Source: Fen-1245 sp963835535
GTDB taxonomy: Bacteria > Gemmatimonadota > Gemmatimonadetes > Gemmatimonadales > JACORV01
Assembly (NCBI GenBank): GCA_963835535.1
Contig: CAWIFL010000009.1
Coordinates: 226,911-290,910 of the forward strand
Direction of reading: 5' to 3'
Length of the DNA stretch: 64,000 nucleotides
In this document: positions 38,943 to 52,224 of the stretch, piece by piece
Numbering within the stretch: position 1 is the first letter of the stretch
Layout: the number at the start of each line of letters is the position of its first letter
The notes under the pieces: generated by a model
What the model saw: only the letters and a program-made list of their open reading frames with translations
Told to the model about the DNA's origin: nothing
Databases searched by the model: none
Program-made: the position numbers and the translations under genes

Positions 38943-40031
38943 ATGACTGATCGCCGTCCTCAGCGGATGGAAGCCCTCCTCGAGCGCGTGTCCCGCGAGG
39001 GCCTGGACGCGCTGGTCGTCTCGCACCCCGCCAACGTCCGGTATCTGACGGGCTTCTCGGGCACCAGTGGCCTGCTGCTCGTGACGGGCAAGGGCGCGGT
39101 CTTCATCACCGACTTCCGGTACGAGACCCAGTCCAGGGACGAGATCGGCGCGCTGGCCAGGATCGTGATCGACGGGACCGGCGTCTGGGAGCGCCTCGTC
39201 AAGCTGATCCCGGACTACGGCGTGCGCGCGGTCGGCTACGAGGCGCACGTCGTCACGGTGCGCGAGGCCGAGCGCCTCGCCGCGGACAAGCTCCCCTGTC
39301 ACTTCTCCCCGGTCTCCGACCACGTCGAGGCGCTGCGCGCGGTCAAGGCGCCGGAGGAGATCGACGCGATCCGCGCCGCGGCCGCGCTCGCGGGCGACGC
39401 GCTCGCGGAAACGGTCCGCCAGGTGCGCGCCGGGCAGACGGAGCAGGAAGTCGCGGCGCTGCTCGAGGGGGAGCTCCGGCGCGGCGGGACCGAGGGCTAC
39501 CCGTTCCCCACGATCGTGGCCTCGGGGCCCCGCTCGGCGCTGCCGCACGCGAGGACCAGCTCGCGCGTCATCGCGCCCGGAGACTTCCTGCTCCTGGACT
39601 TCGGCGCGATCGTGGACGGCTACGTCTCCGACGTCACCCGCACCTTCGTCGTCGGCGCTCGGCCCACCGCGCGGCAGACCGAGGCCTACGCGCTGGTGGC
39701 GCTCGCGCAGCGCGCGGCGCTCGCCGGCCTCCGGGCCGGGCTCTCGGGCCGGCAGGCCGACGCGCTGGCGCGGGACGTGATGGAGGCGGCGGGGCAGGGC
39801 CCCGCCTTCGGCCACTCCCTCGGCCACGGGATCGGCCTGGAAGTGCATGAGGCGCCGAGGCTTGCGCGCACCGCCGACCAGGTGCTCCCGGCGGGCGCGG
39901 TGGTCACCGTCGAGCCGGGCGTCTATTATTCGGGCTGGGGCGGAGTCCGCCTGGAGGACGACGTCGCACTGTCGGACGGCGGCACGGCCCTGCTCACGCA
40001 GTTCCCCCGTGAACTCTTGGTGCTGGGATGA
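38943..40031 (+). CDS. Xaa-Pro aminopeptidase (M24 metallopeptidase)
   Basis: A 362-residue enzyme with a creatinase-like N-terminal domain (1-130; VSHPANVRYLTGFSGTSGLLL) and a pita-bread C-terminal domain. The dinuclear metal ligands are present: Asp219 (LLDFGAI), Asp230 (YVSDVTRTF), His295 (GHSLGHGIGLEVHE), Glu324 (VTVEPGVYY) and Glu338 (RLEDDV). It removes N-terminal residues preceding proline. ATG 38943 follows aroQ by 8 bases, and the stop overlaps accB (ATGA). The order peptidase-accB is common in many bacteria. Confidence 0.93.
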   Translation: MTDRRPQRMEALLERVSREGLDALVVSHPANVRYLTGFSGTSGLLLVTGKGAVFITDFRYETQSRDEIGALARIVIDGTGVWERLVKLIPDYGVRAVGYEAHVVTVREAERLAADKLPCHFSPVSDHVEALRAVKAPEEIDAIRAAAALAGDALAETVRQVRAGQTEQEVAALLEGELRRGGTEGYPFPTIVASGPRSALPHARTSSRVIAPGDFLLLDFGAIVDGYVSDVTRTFVVGARPTARQTEAYALVALAQRAALAGLRAGLSGRQADALARDVMEAAGQGPAFGHSLGHGIGLEVHEAPRLARTADQVLPAGAVVTVEPGVYYSGWGGVRLEDDVALSDGGTALLTQFPRELLVLG

Positions 40032-40492
40032 CCGACCTTGCTCTGCTCAAGGAGTTGCTGGCGCTCCTGGACGCGTCGAGCGCCACGACGATCGAGATCC
40101 GCCGGGGCTTCACCACGTACCGGGTGAGCCGCGAGGCGGGCGGCGCCGTGGTGATGCCGGCGCTTCCGGCGGGTGCGGTGCACTACGGCGCCGCACCGGG
40201 GGCGGCTGCCGCGGCCGCTGCGGCCGAGGGCGCCGCTCCGGCGACCCGCCTGGTCGAGGTCAAGTCGCCGATGGTCGGCACCTTCTACCGGGCGCCGGAG
40301 CCGGGAGCGGACCCCTACGTGAAGCCGGGCACCCGCGTCACGCCGGGCCAGACGCTCTGCATCATCGAAGCGATGAAGATCATGAACGAGCTCGAGTCGG
40401 AGGTCTCCGGCGTGGTGCGCGAATGCCTCGTGGAGGACGCGCAGCCCGTCGAATTCGGCCAGGTCCTCTTCCGGGTGGATCCCAATGCCTGA
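40028..40492 (+). CDS. accB: Biotin carboxyl carrier protein of acetyl-CoA carboxylase
   Basis: A 154-residue protein. An N-terminal helical region and an Ala-rich linker (about 55-72) precede the biotinyl domain (about 75-154) with the motif CIIEAMKIMNELES; Lys117 is the biotin attachment site. PMVGTFYRAPEPGADPYVKPG is also typical. It carries CO2 from AccC to the carboxyltransferase in fatty-acid synthesis. ATG 40028 overlaps the peptidase stop. accC follows, but the pilT gene lies between them. Confidence 0.95.
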   Translation: MTDLALLKELLALLDASSATTIEIRRGFTTYRVSREAGGAVVMPALPAGAVHYGAAPGAAAAAAAAEGAAPATRLVEVKSPMVGTFYRAPEPGADPYVKPGTRVTPGQTLCIIEAMKIMNELESEVSGVVRECLVEDAQPVEFGQVLFRVDPNA

Positions 40493-41827
40493 ACCTCGTG
40501 CGTCGCAGGTGCTGGGCGCGCCGGACATCGCGCCGACCACGGCCAAGTCGTCGGCCGCGCCGGCCTTCTTCCCGGCCTCGATCAAGTGGATGGTGGAGCA
40601 CAAGGGCTCGGACCTCCTGCTGAAGGTCGGGCGGCCGCCGACGGTCCGGATCGCGGGCGACCTCACGCCGGCGCCCAACCAGGCGCCGATGACGCCGCAG
40701 GACCTCAAGTCGCTCGCCGAGCACCTGATGCAGCCGAAGCAGCTGAAGGAGTTCATGGAGACGAAGGAGTCCGACTTCGCCATCGGCGTGCCGGGGATCG
40801 GACGGTTCCGCGTGAACGTGTACTGGCAGCGCGGCACGCTCGCCTTCGCCTTCCGCGTCATCCCCTACGAGGTGCAGACGATCGAGGAGCTGCACCTCCC
40901 CAAGATCCTGGAGGCGCTGGCCCTGAAGCCGCGCGGCCTGGTGCTCGTCACGGGCGTGACCGGCAGCGGCAAGTCCACCGCGCTCGCGGCGATGGTCAAC
41001 CACATCAACCTCAACCGCCGCGTCAACATCATCACCATCGAAGACCCGATCGAGTTCCTGCACCGCGACGTCAACTCGATCATCAACCAGCGCGAGGTCG
41101 GCGCCGACACCCTCTCGTTCCACAACGCCCTGCGCCACGTGCTGCGGCAGAACCCCGACGTCATCCTGATCGGCGAGATCCGCGACATGGAGACGCTGGA
41201 CACGGCCATCAAGGCGGCCGACACGGGGCACCTGGTCTTCTCGACGCTGCACACGACCGACGCCACGCAGACCATCAACCGCGTGATCTCGTTCTACCCG
41301 CCGCACCAGCACGAGGAGGTGCGGCACCTGCTCTCCACCGCGCTCCAGGCCGTCGTCTCCCTGCGTCTGGTGCCGACCAAGGACGGCCTGGGCCGCGTGG
41401 CGGCCTCCGAGATCCTGGTCAACACCGCGGCGGTGCGGGACAACATCCGCGACGTGAAGAGCCAGCTCAACATCCCGGACCTGATCAAGGAGGGCACGGT
41501 CCAGTACGGGATGCAGTCGTTCGACCAGAGCCTGATGCAGTGGTACACCGACGGCGTCATCTCCCTCGACTCGGCGCTCTTCTACTGCTCGAACCCGACC
41601 GAATTCCAGCTCCAGGTGCAGGGCATCGGGGGGTCGAGCGATCGCACCTTCGCGGGCTTCGACAAGAAGGGGGCGTTCGACCCGACCAAGACCGGAGGCG
41701 CGGCGGGCCTCGGCGCGAAGCGGCCCGCGGCGCCCCCGGCGAGACCCGGGACCGGGGCGGGGTCCGCCGGGCCGTCGGATGCGGGCGACGGCGTGTCGGG
41801 TCTGAGCCGGGATCCGTTCCAGCGCTG

Positions 41828-41828
<1 letters not shown>
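40485..41828 (+). CDS. pilT: Type IV pilus retraction ATPase PilT family
   Basis: A 447-residue secretion ATPase. Walker A is GVTGSGKST, the Asp box follows, Walker B is LIGEIRDMET and the His box is HTTDATQTI. The C-terminal AIRDNIRD-like region is present (VRDNIRDVKSQL). An extra N-terminal stretch (1-40) and a Gly/Pro tail lie outside the usual 340-residue core. PilT powers pilus retraction and twitching. It overlaps accB by 8 bases and its stop overlaps the accC start. No other pilus gene is in the window. Confidence 0.92.
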
Positions 41829-43185
<1,357 letters not shown>

Positions 43186-43189
<4 letters not shown>

Positions 43190-43938
43190 AGATCGAAGTC
43201 GTCTTCACGCCGCAGGCACTCGGTCCGAACGACCTCGCCGGTCGCACCGTCGTCGTCGTGGACATCCTGCGCGCCACCACCACCATCGCCGTCGCGCTGG
43301 CCAACGGCGCCAAGGCGGTGCTCCCGGCCGGCACGACCGACGAGGCCCTGCGCCTCGCGCAGAACCTCGAGCGCGACGCCGTCATCCTCGCGGGCGAACG
43401 GAAGTCGGAGCGCATCCCCGGCTTCGCCCTCGGCAACTCCCCCGCCGAGTTCGGCCCGGAGGTCGTGGGCGGCAAGACGATCGTGATGTCCACCACCAAC
43501 GGCACCTCCGCCCTCGTCGCGGCGCAGGGCGCGCGCGAGGTCATCGCCGGCGCCGCCGTGAACTTCTCGACCGTGGCGGAGCGCTGTCGCGCCGCGCTCG
43601 CCGAGCAGGGCGACCTGGTGATCCTCTGCGCCGGCGGCGAGAAACACTTCGCGCTCGAGGATGCCTTCGCCGCCGGCCGCCTCACCAAGGCGCTCCTCCC
43701 GGAGGGCGGCAGCCGCAGCGTGAGCGTGAACGACAGCGCCGTCGCCGCGCTGGAGCTGGCGCGGCATTACGGCGAGCGCTGGGGACGGGCCCTCAAGGCC
43801 AGCACCCACGGCCGCGAGCTGGCCGCGCTCGGCTTCCGCGCCGACCTCGAGGCCTGCGCCGCCCAGGATACGCACCCCGTCCTGCCCCTCTATGCCGACC
43901 GCAGGATCACGGCGTATCGACCCTCGAACGAAGGATGA
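43186..43938 (+). CDS. comB: 2-phosphosulfolactate phosphatase family protein (ComB)
   Basis: A 250-residue protein starting at GTG 43186. VVVVDILRATTTIAVAL, AGERKSERIPGFALGNSP, MSTTNGTSAL and CAGGEKHFALEDAFAAG are all ComB-family motifs. ComB removes phosphate from 2-phospho-3-sulfolactate in archaeal coenzyme M synthesis. Many bacteria without coenzyme M carry the family, and the true substrate there is unknown. It lies between accC and ftsK with overlaps on both sides (47 bases with ftsK), so it is part of the operon. Confidence 0.9.
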
Positions 43939-46138
43939 TCTCTGGGCGATAGGGGCCCTGCTCGCGGGCCTGTTCCTGGCGCTCGCGACGGCCCCCGGCG
44001 TTTCGCTCACCGGCCCGGTCGGCATCGCCGTCGGGGCGTTTCTCCGCTCGTTCTTCGGCGCCGGCGCCGCCCTCGTCCCGCTGGTCCCGCTCTTCTGGGC
44101 CGTCGCGCTCTTCGGCCACTTCGATCGCAGCCTCGGCCGCCGCGTCACGATCCTCCTCGCCGGCCTCTCGCTCACCGTGCCGTTCGCCCTCGGCGTCGGC
44201 TACCAGACCTGGCAGGGCGTCGCGCACGCCGCGCTCGCCGCCGGCGCGCTGCCCGACTACCCGCGCTGGGTGGGCCTCGCCGGCGGCTTCCTCGCCTTCG
44301 AGCTCCGGATCATCGGGCCGGTGGGCGAGGGGCTCCTCGCCCTCGGCATCTTCTCGGGGCTCACGATCGCGACGGTGGGCTGGAATCCCCTGGGGATGCT
44401 GCGAAAGAAAGAGGCGGTGCCGGGTGTCGGGGGTCGGGTGTCGGGGAGTGCCGAGGTGCCGCCACCGGTCGAAGAGCCGCCCGAGGACCTGTTCGCGGAC
44501 ACGGAGGAGCCTGAAGCCGAAGACGAGGAGCACGTCCCGGCGAAGCGCGGCCGAAAGAGTCGCGCCCCGGCACCCGGCACCCAGCACCCGGCACCCGCGC
44601 CTTCCGCCGACGAGCTTCCCCCCATCGACCTGCTGAATCCGCCGACGCCGCAGGCGGCGAACTTCGAGAGCGAGCTGGACCGGCTGCAGGCCGTCCTGCT
44701 CGACACGCTGAAGCAGTTCAAGGTCGAGGGCACCGTCGGGGCGCGGACGACCGGCCCGGTCGTCACGCAGTTCGAGGTCGTCCCGGCCGCGGGCGTGAAG
44801 GTCGGCCGCATCGCCGCCCTGGCCGACGACCTGGCCCTCACGATGCGCGCGCAGAGCATCCGCATCGTCGCGCCGATCCCCGGCAAGGGCGCCGTCGGCG
44901 TCGAGGTCCCGAACCCGACCGCGCGGATGGTCGGCTTCCGCGAGCTGCTCGAGACGCTCGAGTGGCAGAAGGCCGTCCAGCGGCTGCTCCTCCCCGTCGC
45001 GCTGGGCCGGGACCTCGAGGGCCGGCCGATCATCGCCGACCTGACGAAGATGCCGCACCTGCTGATCGCCGGCGCCACCGGCTCGGGCAAGTCCGTCTGC
45101 ATCAACACGCTCATCACCAGCCTGGTGTACCGCTACACCCCCGCCGAGCTGCGCTTCCTGATGATCGACCCGAAGATGGTCGAGCTGTCGATGTACAACG
45201 CGCTGCCGCACCTGCGGCACCGCGTGGTCACCGACAACAAGGACGCCGCGCACGTCCTCAAGTGGGCGGTGTGGGAGATGCAGGACCGCTACGAGCTGCT
45301 CCACGCCAACAACGCGCGCAACCTCGTCGACTTCAACCACAAGCTCGCCGAGGACCCGACGAAGATCGTCAAGCCGAACGGCGAGGCGTACGAGGAGGGC
45401 CCGCTCCCCTACATCCTCCTCTTCGTGGACGAGCTGGCCGACCTCATCATGACCGTGCAGGCCGAGGTCGAGACGCCGCTGGCGCTGCTCGCGCAGAAGG
45501 CGCGCGCCATCGGCATCCACCTGATCCTCGCGACCCAGCGGCCGTCGGTGAACGTCATCACCGGCCTCATCAAGGCGAACTTCCCCTGCCGGATCGCGTT
45601 CCGCGTCGCGTCCAAGATCGACAGCCGCACCATCCTCGATCAGAACGGCGCCGAGGCGCTGCTGGGCAACGGCGACATGCTCTTCATGCCGCCGGGGAAG
45701 AGCGACCTGATGCGCCTCCAGGGCGCGTTCGTCGGCACCGACGAGACCGAGCGCCTGATGCACTGGTTCGACGCGCGGCGCGAGGAGCGCCTCGCCGCGG
45801 TCCAGGCCGAGGTCGAGGAGGAGAGCGGGGTCGGCGGCGAGGCCGACATCCTCGAGGTCGTGCGCGCGCGCATCGCCGAGGAGGAAGGCGGCGAGGAGGG
45901 CGGCGGCGAGGCCGGCGCCGGTCCCGCCGACCGCGACCCGCTGTTCCGGCAGGCCGCGGAGGTCTGCATCCAGAACCAGCTCGGCTCGACGTCGCTGCTG
46001 CAGCGGCGCCTCAAGATCGGCTACGGCCGCGCGGCGCGGATCATCGATCAGCTGCACGACGCCGGCATCCTCGGGCCGCCGGACGGCTCCAAGGCCAGGG
46101 ACGTGCTCGTGGGGCTGCAGGATCTCGATCAGTACTGA
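43892..46138 (+). CDS. ftsK: DNA translocase FtsK/SpoIIIE
   Basis: A 748-residue protein with four N-terminal membrane helices (about 15-170), an acidic and low-complexity linker (about 172-255), the alpha/beta motor (Walker A GATGSGKSV, LRFLMIDPKMVELS, LLFVDELADLIM) and a gamma winged helix at the C-terminus (LFRQAAEVCIQNQLGSTSLLQRRLKIGYGRAARIIDQL). It moves DNA at the septum and activates XerCD recombination. Two heptad arrays (44416-44450 and 44566-44598) encode parts of the linker. ATG 43892 overlaps comB by 47 bases; no later start would keep the first helix. Confidence 0.95.
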   Translation: MPTAGSRRIDPRTKDDLWAIGALLAGLFLALATAPGVSLTGPVGIAVGAFLRSFFGAGAALVPLVPLFWAVALFGHFDRSLGRRVTILLAGLSLTVPFALGVGYQTWQGVAHAALAAGALPDYPRWVGLAGGFLAFELRIIGPVGEGLLALGIFSGLTIATVGWNPLGMLRKKEAVPGVGGRVSGSAEVPPPVEEPPEDLFADTEEPEAEDEEHVPAKRGRKSRAPAPGTQHPAPAPSADELPPIDLLNPPTPQAANFESELDRLQAVLLDTLKQFKVEGTVGARTTGPVVTQFEVVPAAGVKVGRIAALADDLALTMRAQSIRIVAPIPGKGAVGVEVPNPTARMVGFRELLETLEWQKAVQRLLLPVALGRDLEGRPIIADLTKMPHLLIAGATGSGKSVCINTLITSLVYRYTPAELRFLMIDPKMVELSMYNALPHLRHRVVTDNKDAAHVLKWAVWEMQDRYELLHANNARNLVDFNHKLAEDPTKIVKPNGEAYEEGPLPYILLFVDELADLIMTVQAEVETPLALLAQKARAIGIHLILATQRPSVNVITGLIKANFPCRIAFRVASKIDSRTILDQNGAEALLGNGDMLFMPPGKSDLMRLQGAFVGTDETERLMHWFDARREERLAAVQAEVEEESGVGGEADILEVVRARIAEEEGGEEGGGEAGAGPADRDPLFRQAAEVCIQNQLGSTSLLQRRLKIGYGRAARIIDQLHDAGILGPPDGSKARDVLVGLQDLDQY
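44416..44450. repeat. Heptanucleotide array CGGGTGT in the ftsK linker
   Basis: Heptamers CGGGTGT, CGGGGGT, CGGGTGT and CGGGGAG follow each other in frame in the sequence for the linker of FtsK. The strand opposite reads as CCCGACACCC-type words, related to the 44566 array. Confidence 0.7.
44566..44598. repeat. Heptanucleotide array CCCGGCA in the ftsK linker
   Basis: Four heptamers (CCCGGCA, CCCGGCA, CCCAGCA, CCCGGCA) plus CCC lie 115 bases after the first ftsK array. They encode APGTQHPAPAP of the linker. The two arrays are partial complements and could pair in the message. Confidence 0.75.
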
Positions 46139-47166
46139 TGGCCGAGCCCAGCCTGGCCGAATTCGAAGACGTTCCAGCGTGCCCGCTTTGCTCCGCCCCG
46201 GGACGGCTTCGGTACGCCTCCATGCAGGATCGGATCTTCGACGCACCCGGCACGGCGGAGCTGCTGGAGTGCCCGGAATGCGGACTGTTGTGGCTGAGCC
46301 CGCGATTGACGCGTTCCAGCATCGCTCTGGCCTACGGCGAGTACTACACCCACCAGGACGCGAGCGCCCGGTTCTTCGGCCGCGCGCGAGCGGCGACACG
46401 GTCGCTCGTGCTCGAGGATGCGTTCGCGGATCGGGGTCGGAGCCGCTCGTTCGTTCGCGCTCTGCTTGGCGGAGCCCTGTCGGGCGTGCCGTTCATCGCG
46501 GAGCGGGTGGAGCCCCTGGTCAGGGAGTTCCGTCATCGGGGAGCGCGCACGCTCCTGGACGTGGGATCCGGCGACGGCGTGTTCCTGGCCGCGATGCAGG
46601 GAGTCGGATGGGAGGTCTGCGGCGTGGAGCCCGACCCCGTCGCGGCTCGCCTGTCCCGGGAGAAGCGAGGAGTCGCCGTCCTGGACGGTACCCTCGACCA
46701 GGTGGACGCAGGCGCAGCGTCCTTCGACGTGGTCGTCTCGCGACACGTGATCGAGCACGTTCACGACCCCGTCGCTTTCATGAGGGCCTGCTTCCGGGCC
46801 GTCGGGCCTGGCGGCTCCCTGATCGTCCTCACGCCGAACGCACGCTCGTTTTGCCACAGGATCTTCGGGCGGCACTGGTTGCACCTCGATCCGCCGCGCC
46901 ACCTTCACCTCTTCTCCCGCCGTTCGCTCGAGAAATGCGCGACCGCCGCCGGTCTGCGGTCGGTCCGCATCCGGTCGCTCGCGCGCTGGGCTCGGACGAC
47001 CTGGCAGCTGAGCCGCCTGATCCGTCGCCACGGTCGTCTGCCGCCCGGCAGGACGCCGCTGCGACTCTTGCTGGAAGGGGCGTGCTTTGCGGTGGTCGAG
47101 ACCGTCGCCTCGGGAGGGCGGTCCGACGCCGGAGAGGAGCTGATGTTGGTCGCTGAGAAGCGGTGA
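46138..47166 (+). CDS. SAM-dependent methyltransferase with N-terminal zinc-ribbon-like motif
   Basis: A 342-residue protein. Two Cys pairs (ACPLCSAP and LECPECGLLWLS, about residues 15-50) make a likely zinc site. The class I methyltransferase core has motif I LLDVGSGDGVFLAAM (from about 140), acidic VEPDPVAA and FDVVVSRHVIEHVHDP. This arrangement is frequent in methyltransferases of surface-sugar clusters, but no sugar gene is adjacent here. ATG 46138 overlaps the ftsK stop. The C-terminus (about 230-342) has no clear domain. Substrate unknown. Confidence 0.8.
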   Translation: MAEPSLAEFEDVPACPLCSAPGRLRYASMQDRIFDAPGTAELLECPECGLLWLSPRLTRSSIALAYGEYYTHQDASARFFGRARAATRSLVLEDAFADRGRSRSFVRALLGGALSGVPFIAERVEPLVREFRHRGARTLLDVGSGDGVFLAAMQGVGWEVCGVEPDPVAARLSREKRGVAVLDGTLDQVDAGAASFDVVVSRHVIEHVHDPVAFMRACFRAVGPGGSLIVLTPNARSFCHRIFGRHWLHLDPPRHLHLFSRRSLEKCATAAGLRSVRIRSLARWARTTWQLSRLIRRHGRLPPGRTPLRLLLEGACFAVVETVASGGRSDAGEELMLVAEKR

Positions 47167-47167
47167 T

Positions 47168-47192
47168 GCCCCTAACCCCTGGACCCTAATCC
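47168..47192. repeat. CCCCTAA heptad array after the methyltransferase gene
   Basis: Units CCCCTAA, CCCCTGG, ACCCTAA and TCCCTCG lie just downstream of the methyltransferase stop. The same unit (or its complement) appears at 47686 and 58291. The rest of this 97-base gap holds no evident promoter. Confidence 0.65.
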
Positions 47193-47263
47193 CTCGCATT
47201 CATCCGGTCCGCTCTGCGATAGATTGATATCAGTCCGTGCCCGGCCAGCATCTACAATGGCGC

Positions 47264-47647
47264 ATGCTCAAGAGCGACCCCTCTACCTGGAAGGACCCTC
47301 GCCACCGCGCCGGCGCCCTGGCCGAGTCCCTGGCCGCCGCGGCGCTGCGCGTGCAGGGCTACCAGGTCCTCGAGCAGCGCTTCCGCTACGGGCACCACGA
47401 CGTGGACCTGGTCGCGCGGCGGGGCCGGGTCGTCGTCTTCGTGGAGGTGAAATCCCGCTCCTCCGACGCCTTCGGCGCCCCCGCCGAGGCGGTGACGGCC
47501 CGGAAGCAGGCGGACGTCGTCCGGGCGGCGTCGGTCTGGCTGTCGCGTCACGCAACTGCTTGGGACGCCGTGAGATTCGACGTCATCACCGTGCGGGACG
47601 GGAGGCTCGAGTGGCTGCAGGATGCCTTCAGGCCGGGATGGCGCTGA
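47264..47647 (+). CDS. yraN: YraN (UPF0102) family endonuclease-like protein
   Basis: A 127-residue protein with the restriction-nuclease-like motif GHHDVDLVARRGRVVVFVEVKSR, which supplies Asp and ExK catalytic residues. HRAGALAESLAAAALRVQGYQVLEQRFRYG before it is also typical of the family. YraN proteins are predicted Holliday-junction-type nucleases, but no function is established. ATG 47264 is preferred; an upstream in-frame GTG at 47237 is possible and would add nine residues. It stands alone between two heptad-bearing gaps. Confidence 0.88.
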   Translation: MLKSDPSTWKDPRHRAGALAESLAAAALRVQGYQVLEQRFRYGHHDVDLVARRGRVVVFVEVKSRSSDAFGAPAEAVTARKQADVVRAASVWLSRHATAWDAVRFDVITVRDGRLEWLQDAFRPGWR

Positions 47648-47685
47648 CGCGGGCTTCGGCGTATATTCGGGTGGCATGAGAGCGA

Positions 47686-47716
47686 GGGGTTAGGGGTTAG
47701 GGGTTAGGGGTTAGGG
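47686..47716 (+). repeat. (GGGGTTA)4GGG telomere-like array upstream of recA
   Basis: Four exact tandem copies of GGGGTTA followed by GGG lie 98 bases before the recA start. Five G-runs separated by TTA make it a strong G-quadruplex candidate on the plus strand. It is the least degenerate heptad array of the window. A weaker CTGACAA/CTGGTAA-type tract follows (about 47745-47790). Confidence 0.9.
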
Positions 47717-47744
47717 CTGGCCGGGGCAGCTTCTGAATCTCACA

Positions 47745-47790
47745 GCTGACAACTGGTAACCACTGCCAACTTGCCGTCTGGCAACTGTTC
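47745..47790. repeat. Degenerate heptad tract next to the recA start
   Basis: Steps such as CTGACAA, CTGGTAA and CTGGCAA recur with approximately 7-base spacing before recA. The pattern is loose. No clear promoter or LexA-type box could be separated from it. Confidence 0.3.
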
Positions 47791-47814
47791 TGAACTCCGT
47801 GCACCGAGGTTCTG

Positions 47815-48864
47815 ATGGCTGAGGAAACCGTACGCGACGATCGCCGGAAGGCCTTGAATCTCGCGATTGCCCAGATCGAGAAGACCTGCGGCAAGGGCTC
47901 GATCATGCGCATGGGCAACGAGCGGGCGCGGGTGAAGGTGGACGCGATCCCGACGGGGGCGATCAACCTCGATGCGGCCATCGGCACCGGCGGGATCCCG
48001 CGCGGGCGCGTGACCGAGATCTTCGGCCCCGAGTCCTCGGGGAAGACGACGCTGGCGCTGCACGTCGCGGCCAACGCGCAGAAGGCGGGCGGGGTCGCGG
48101 CGTACGTGGACGCCGAGCACGCGCTGGACGTGGACTATGCGCGCAAGATCGGCGTGGACGTGGACAATCTCCTGATCTCGCAGCCCGACACGGGGGAGCA
48201 GGCGCTGGAGATCACCGACATCCTGGTGCGCTCGGGGGCGGTGGACGTCGTGGTGATCGACTCCGTGGCCGCCCTGGTGCCCAAGGCCGAGATCGAGGGG
48301 GACATGGGCGACTCGCACGTGGGCCTCCAGGCGCGGCTGATGAGCCAGGCGCTGCGGAAGCTCGCCGGCGGGATCAACCGCTCGCGGACCTCGGTGATCT
48401 TCATCAACCAGCTGCGGGAGAAGATCGGCATCCTGTTCGGCAACCCCGAGACCACCAGCGGCGGGCGCGCGCTCAAGTTCTACGCCTCGGTGCGACTCGA
48501 CATGCGGCGCATCGGGCAGGTGAAGGAGCGCGACGTCGTCATCGGCAACCGGACGCGGGTCAAGGTGGTGAAGAACAAGGTCGCGCCCCCGTTCCGGCAG
48601 GCGGAGTTCGACATCATGTTCGACGAGGGGATCAGCCACATCGCCCTGCTGGTGGATCTCGCGGCGGAGGCGGGCGTGATCCAGAAGACCGGCGCCTGGT
48701 ACGCGTACAACGACCAGCGCATCGGGCAGGGGCGGGAGAACACCAAGCTCTTCCTCAAGGACAATCCGGCGCTGATGGTCGAGATCGAGGCGAAAGTGAA
48801 GGAGACGCTGGGGGTGAAGCCCGGCGCCGCGATCGTGGAAGAAGAAGGGGCAGCGGAGGAGTAG
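47815..48864 (+). CDS. recA: Recombinase RecA
   Basis: A 349-residue RecA. Walker A GPESSGKTTL is at residues 71-80, KAGGVAAYVDAEHALD and LLISQPDTGEQALEI follow, and the L1/L2 region includes SALVPKAEIEG-type AALVPKAEIEGDMGDSH and the IFINQLREKIG segment with the catalytic network. It promotes strand exchange and is the coprotease for LexA. Only the acidic C-tail (IVEEEGAAEE) varies. ATG 47815 follows a 167-base gap filled by repeats. recX starts directly after the stop, and alaS follows. Confidence 0.98.
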   Translation: MAEETVRDDRRKALNLAIAQIEKTCGKGSIMRMGNERARVKVDAIPTGAINLDAAIGTGGIPRGRVTEIFGPESSGKTTLALHVAANAQKAGGVAAYVDAEHALDVDYARKIGVDVDNLLISQPDTGEQALEITDILVRSGAVDVVVIDSVAALVPKAEIEGDMGDSHVGLQARLMSQALRKLAGGINRSRTSVIFINQLREKIGILFGNPETTSGGRALKFYASVRLDMRRIGQVKERDVVIGNRTRVKVVKNKVAPPFRQAEFDIMFDEGISHIALLVDLAAEAGVIQKTGAWYAYNDQRIGQGRENTKLFLKDNPALMVEIEAKVKETLGVKPGAAIVEEEGAAEE

Positions 48865-49500
48865 GTGCCCACCGTCACCGGCCTGGATGCGGACGCGAAG
48901 CAGAGCGGCGGCGTCCGGGTCTGGCTGGACGGTGCGTCGTTCGCTACGGTGGGCGCCGAGGACCTGCGCTCGCTCGGCCTGTCGGTCGGCGCGGTCGTGT
49001 CGGAGGGCGCGGTGCAGGGGATCGAGCGGCGCGCGGAGGTCTTCTCCGCCCGTCGTGCCGCCCTCAGGATCCTGACCTTCCGCGCGCTCCCCTCGCGCGA
49101 GATCCGCCAGCGCCTGGTCCGGAAGGGGTTCGCCCCGCCGGCGGCCGACGAGGCCGTCGGCGCACTCGTTTCATCCGGCCTCGTCAACGACCACGAGTTC
49201 GCCCTCCACTACGCCCGCACCCGGGCGCGGCGGTTCCGCTACGGGCCGGCGCGGCTCGCGCGCGACCTCGAGCGGCTGGGCATCGGCTCGCGCGAGGCCA
49301 GGGAAGCGGTCGCGGCCGCGCTGGAGCTGGAAGGGGTTGAGGCCGTCGATCTGCTGCGAGAAGCGGCCGCCAAGAAGCTCCGGACCCTGCGCGGCCTGGA
49401 CGCGGTCACCCGGCGCCGCAAGCTCAAGATCTACCTGCTGCGACGCGGCTTCGCGGCCGCGGACGTCATCGAGGTGGTGAAGGCGGCAGCGGCGGGCTAA
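48865..49500 (+). CDS. recX: Regulatory protein RecX
   Basis: A 211-residue protein starting at GTG 48865, just after the recA stop. It has three-helix RecX repeats: ALRILTFRALPSREIRQRLVRKGF, VSSGLVNDHEFALHYARTRARRFRYGPARLARDLERLGI, and KLRTLRGLDAVTRRRKLKIYLLRRGF. RecX modulates RecA filaments. The first 60 residues are a beta-rich extension seen in several non-proteobacterial RecX. The recA-recX order is widely conserved and supports the call. Confidence 0.9.
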   Translation: MPTVTGLDADAKQSGGVRVWLDGASFATVGAEDLRSLGLSVGAVVSEGAVQGIERRAEVFSARRAALRILTFRALPSREIRQRLVRKGFAPPAADEAVGALVSSGLVNDHEFALHYARTRARRFRYGPARLARDLERLGIGSREAREAVAAALELEGVEAVDLLREAAAKKLRTLRGLDAVTRRRKLKIYLLRRGFAAADVIEVVKAAAAG

Positions 49501-49515
49501 CTTTGTGCGGCTCCG

Positions 49516-52222
<2,707 letters not shown>

Positions 52223-52224
52223 TG

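Noticed and set aside
47686..47716. Chromosome telomere or linear replicon end
   Set aside because: The telomere-like array is flanked by core genes on both sides and is short.
47717..47814. LexA/SOS box upstream of recA
   Set aside because: GTTC and GAAC words are present but not at the spacing of known LexA boxes; no reliable operator could be defined.
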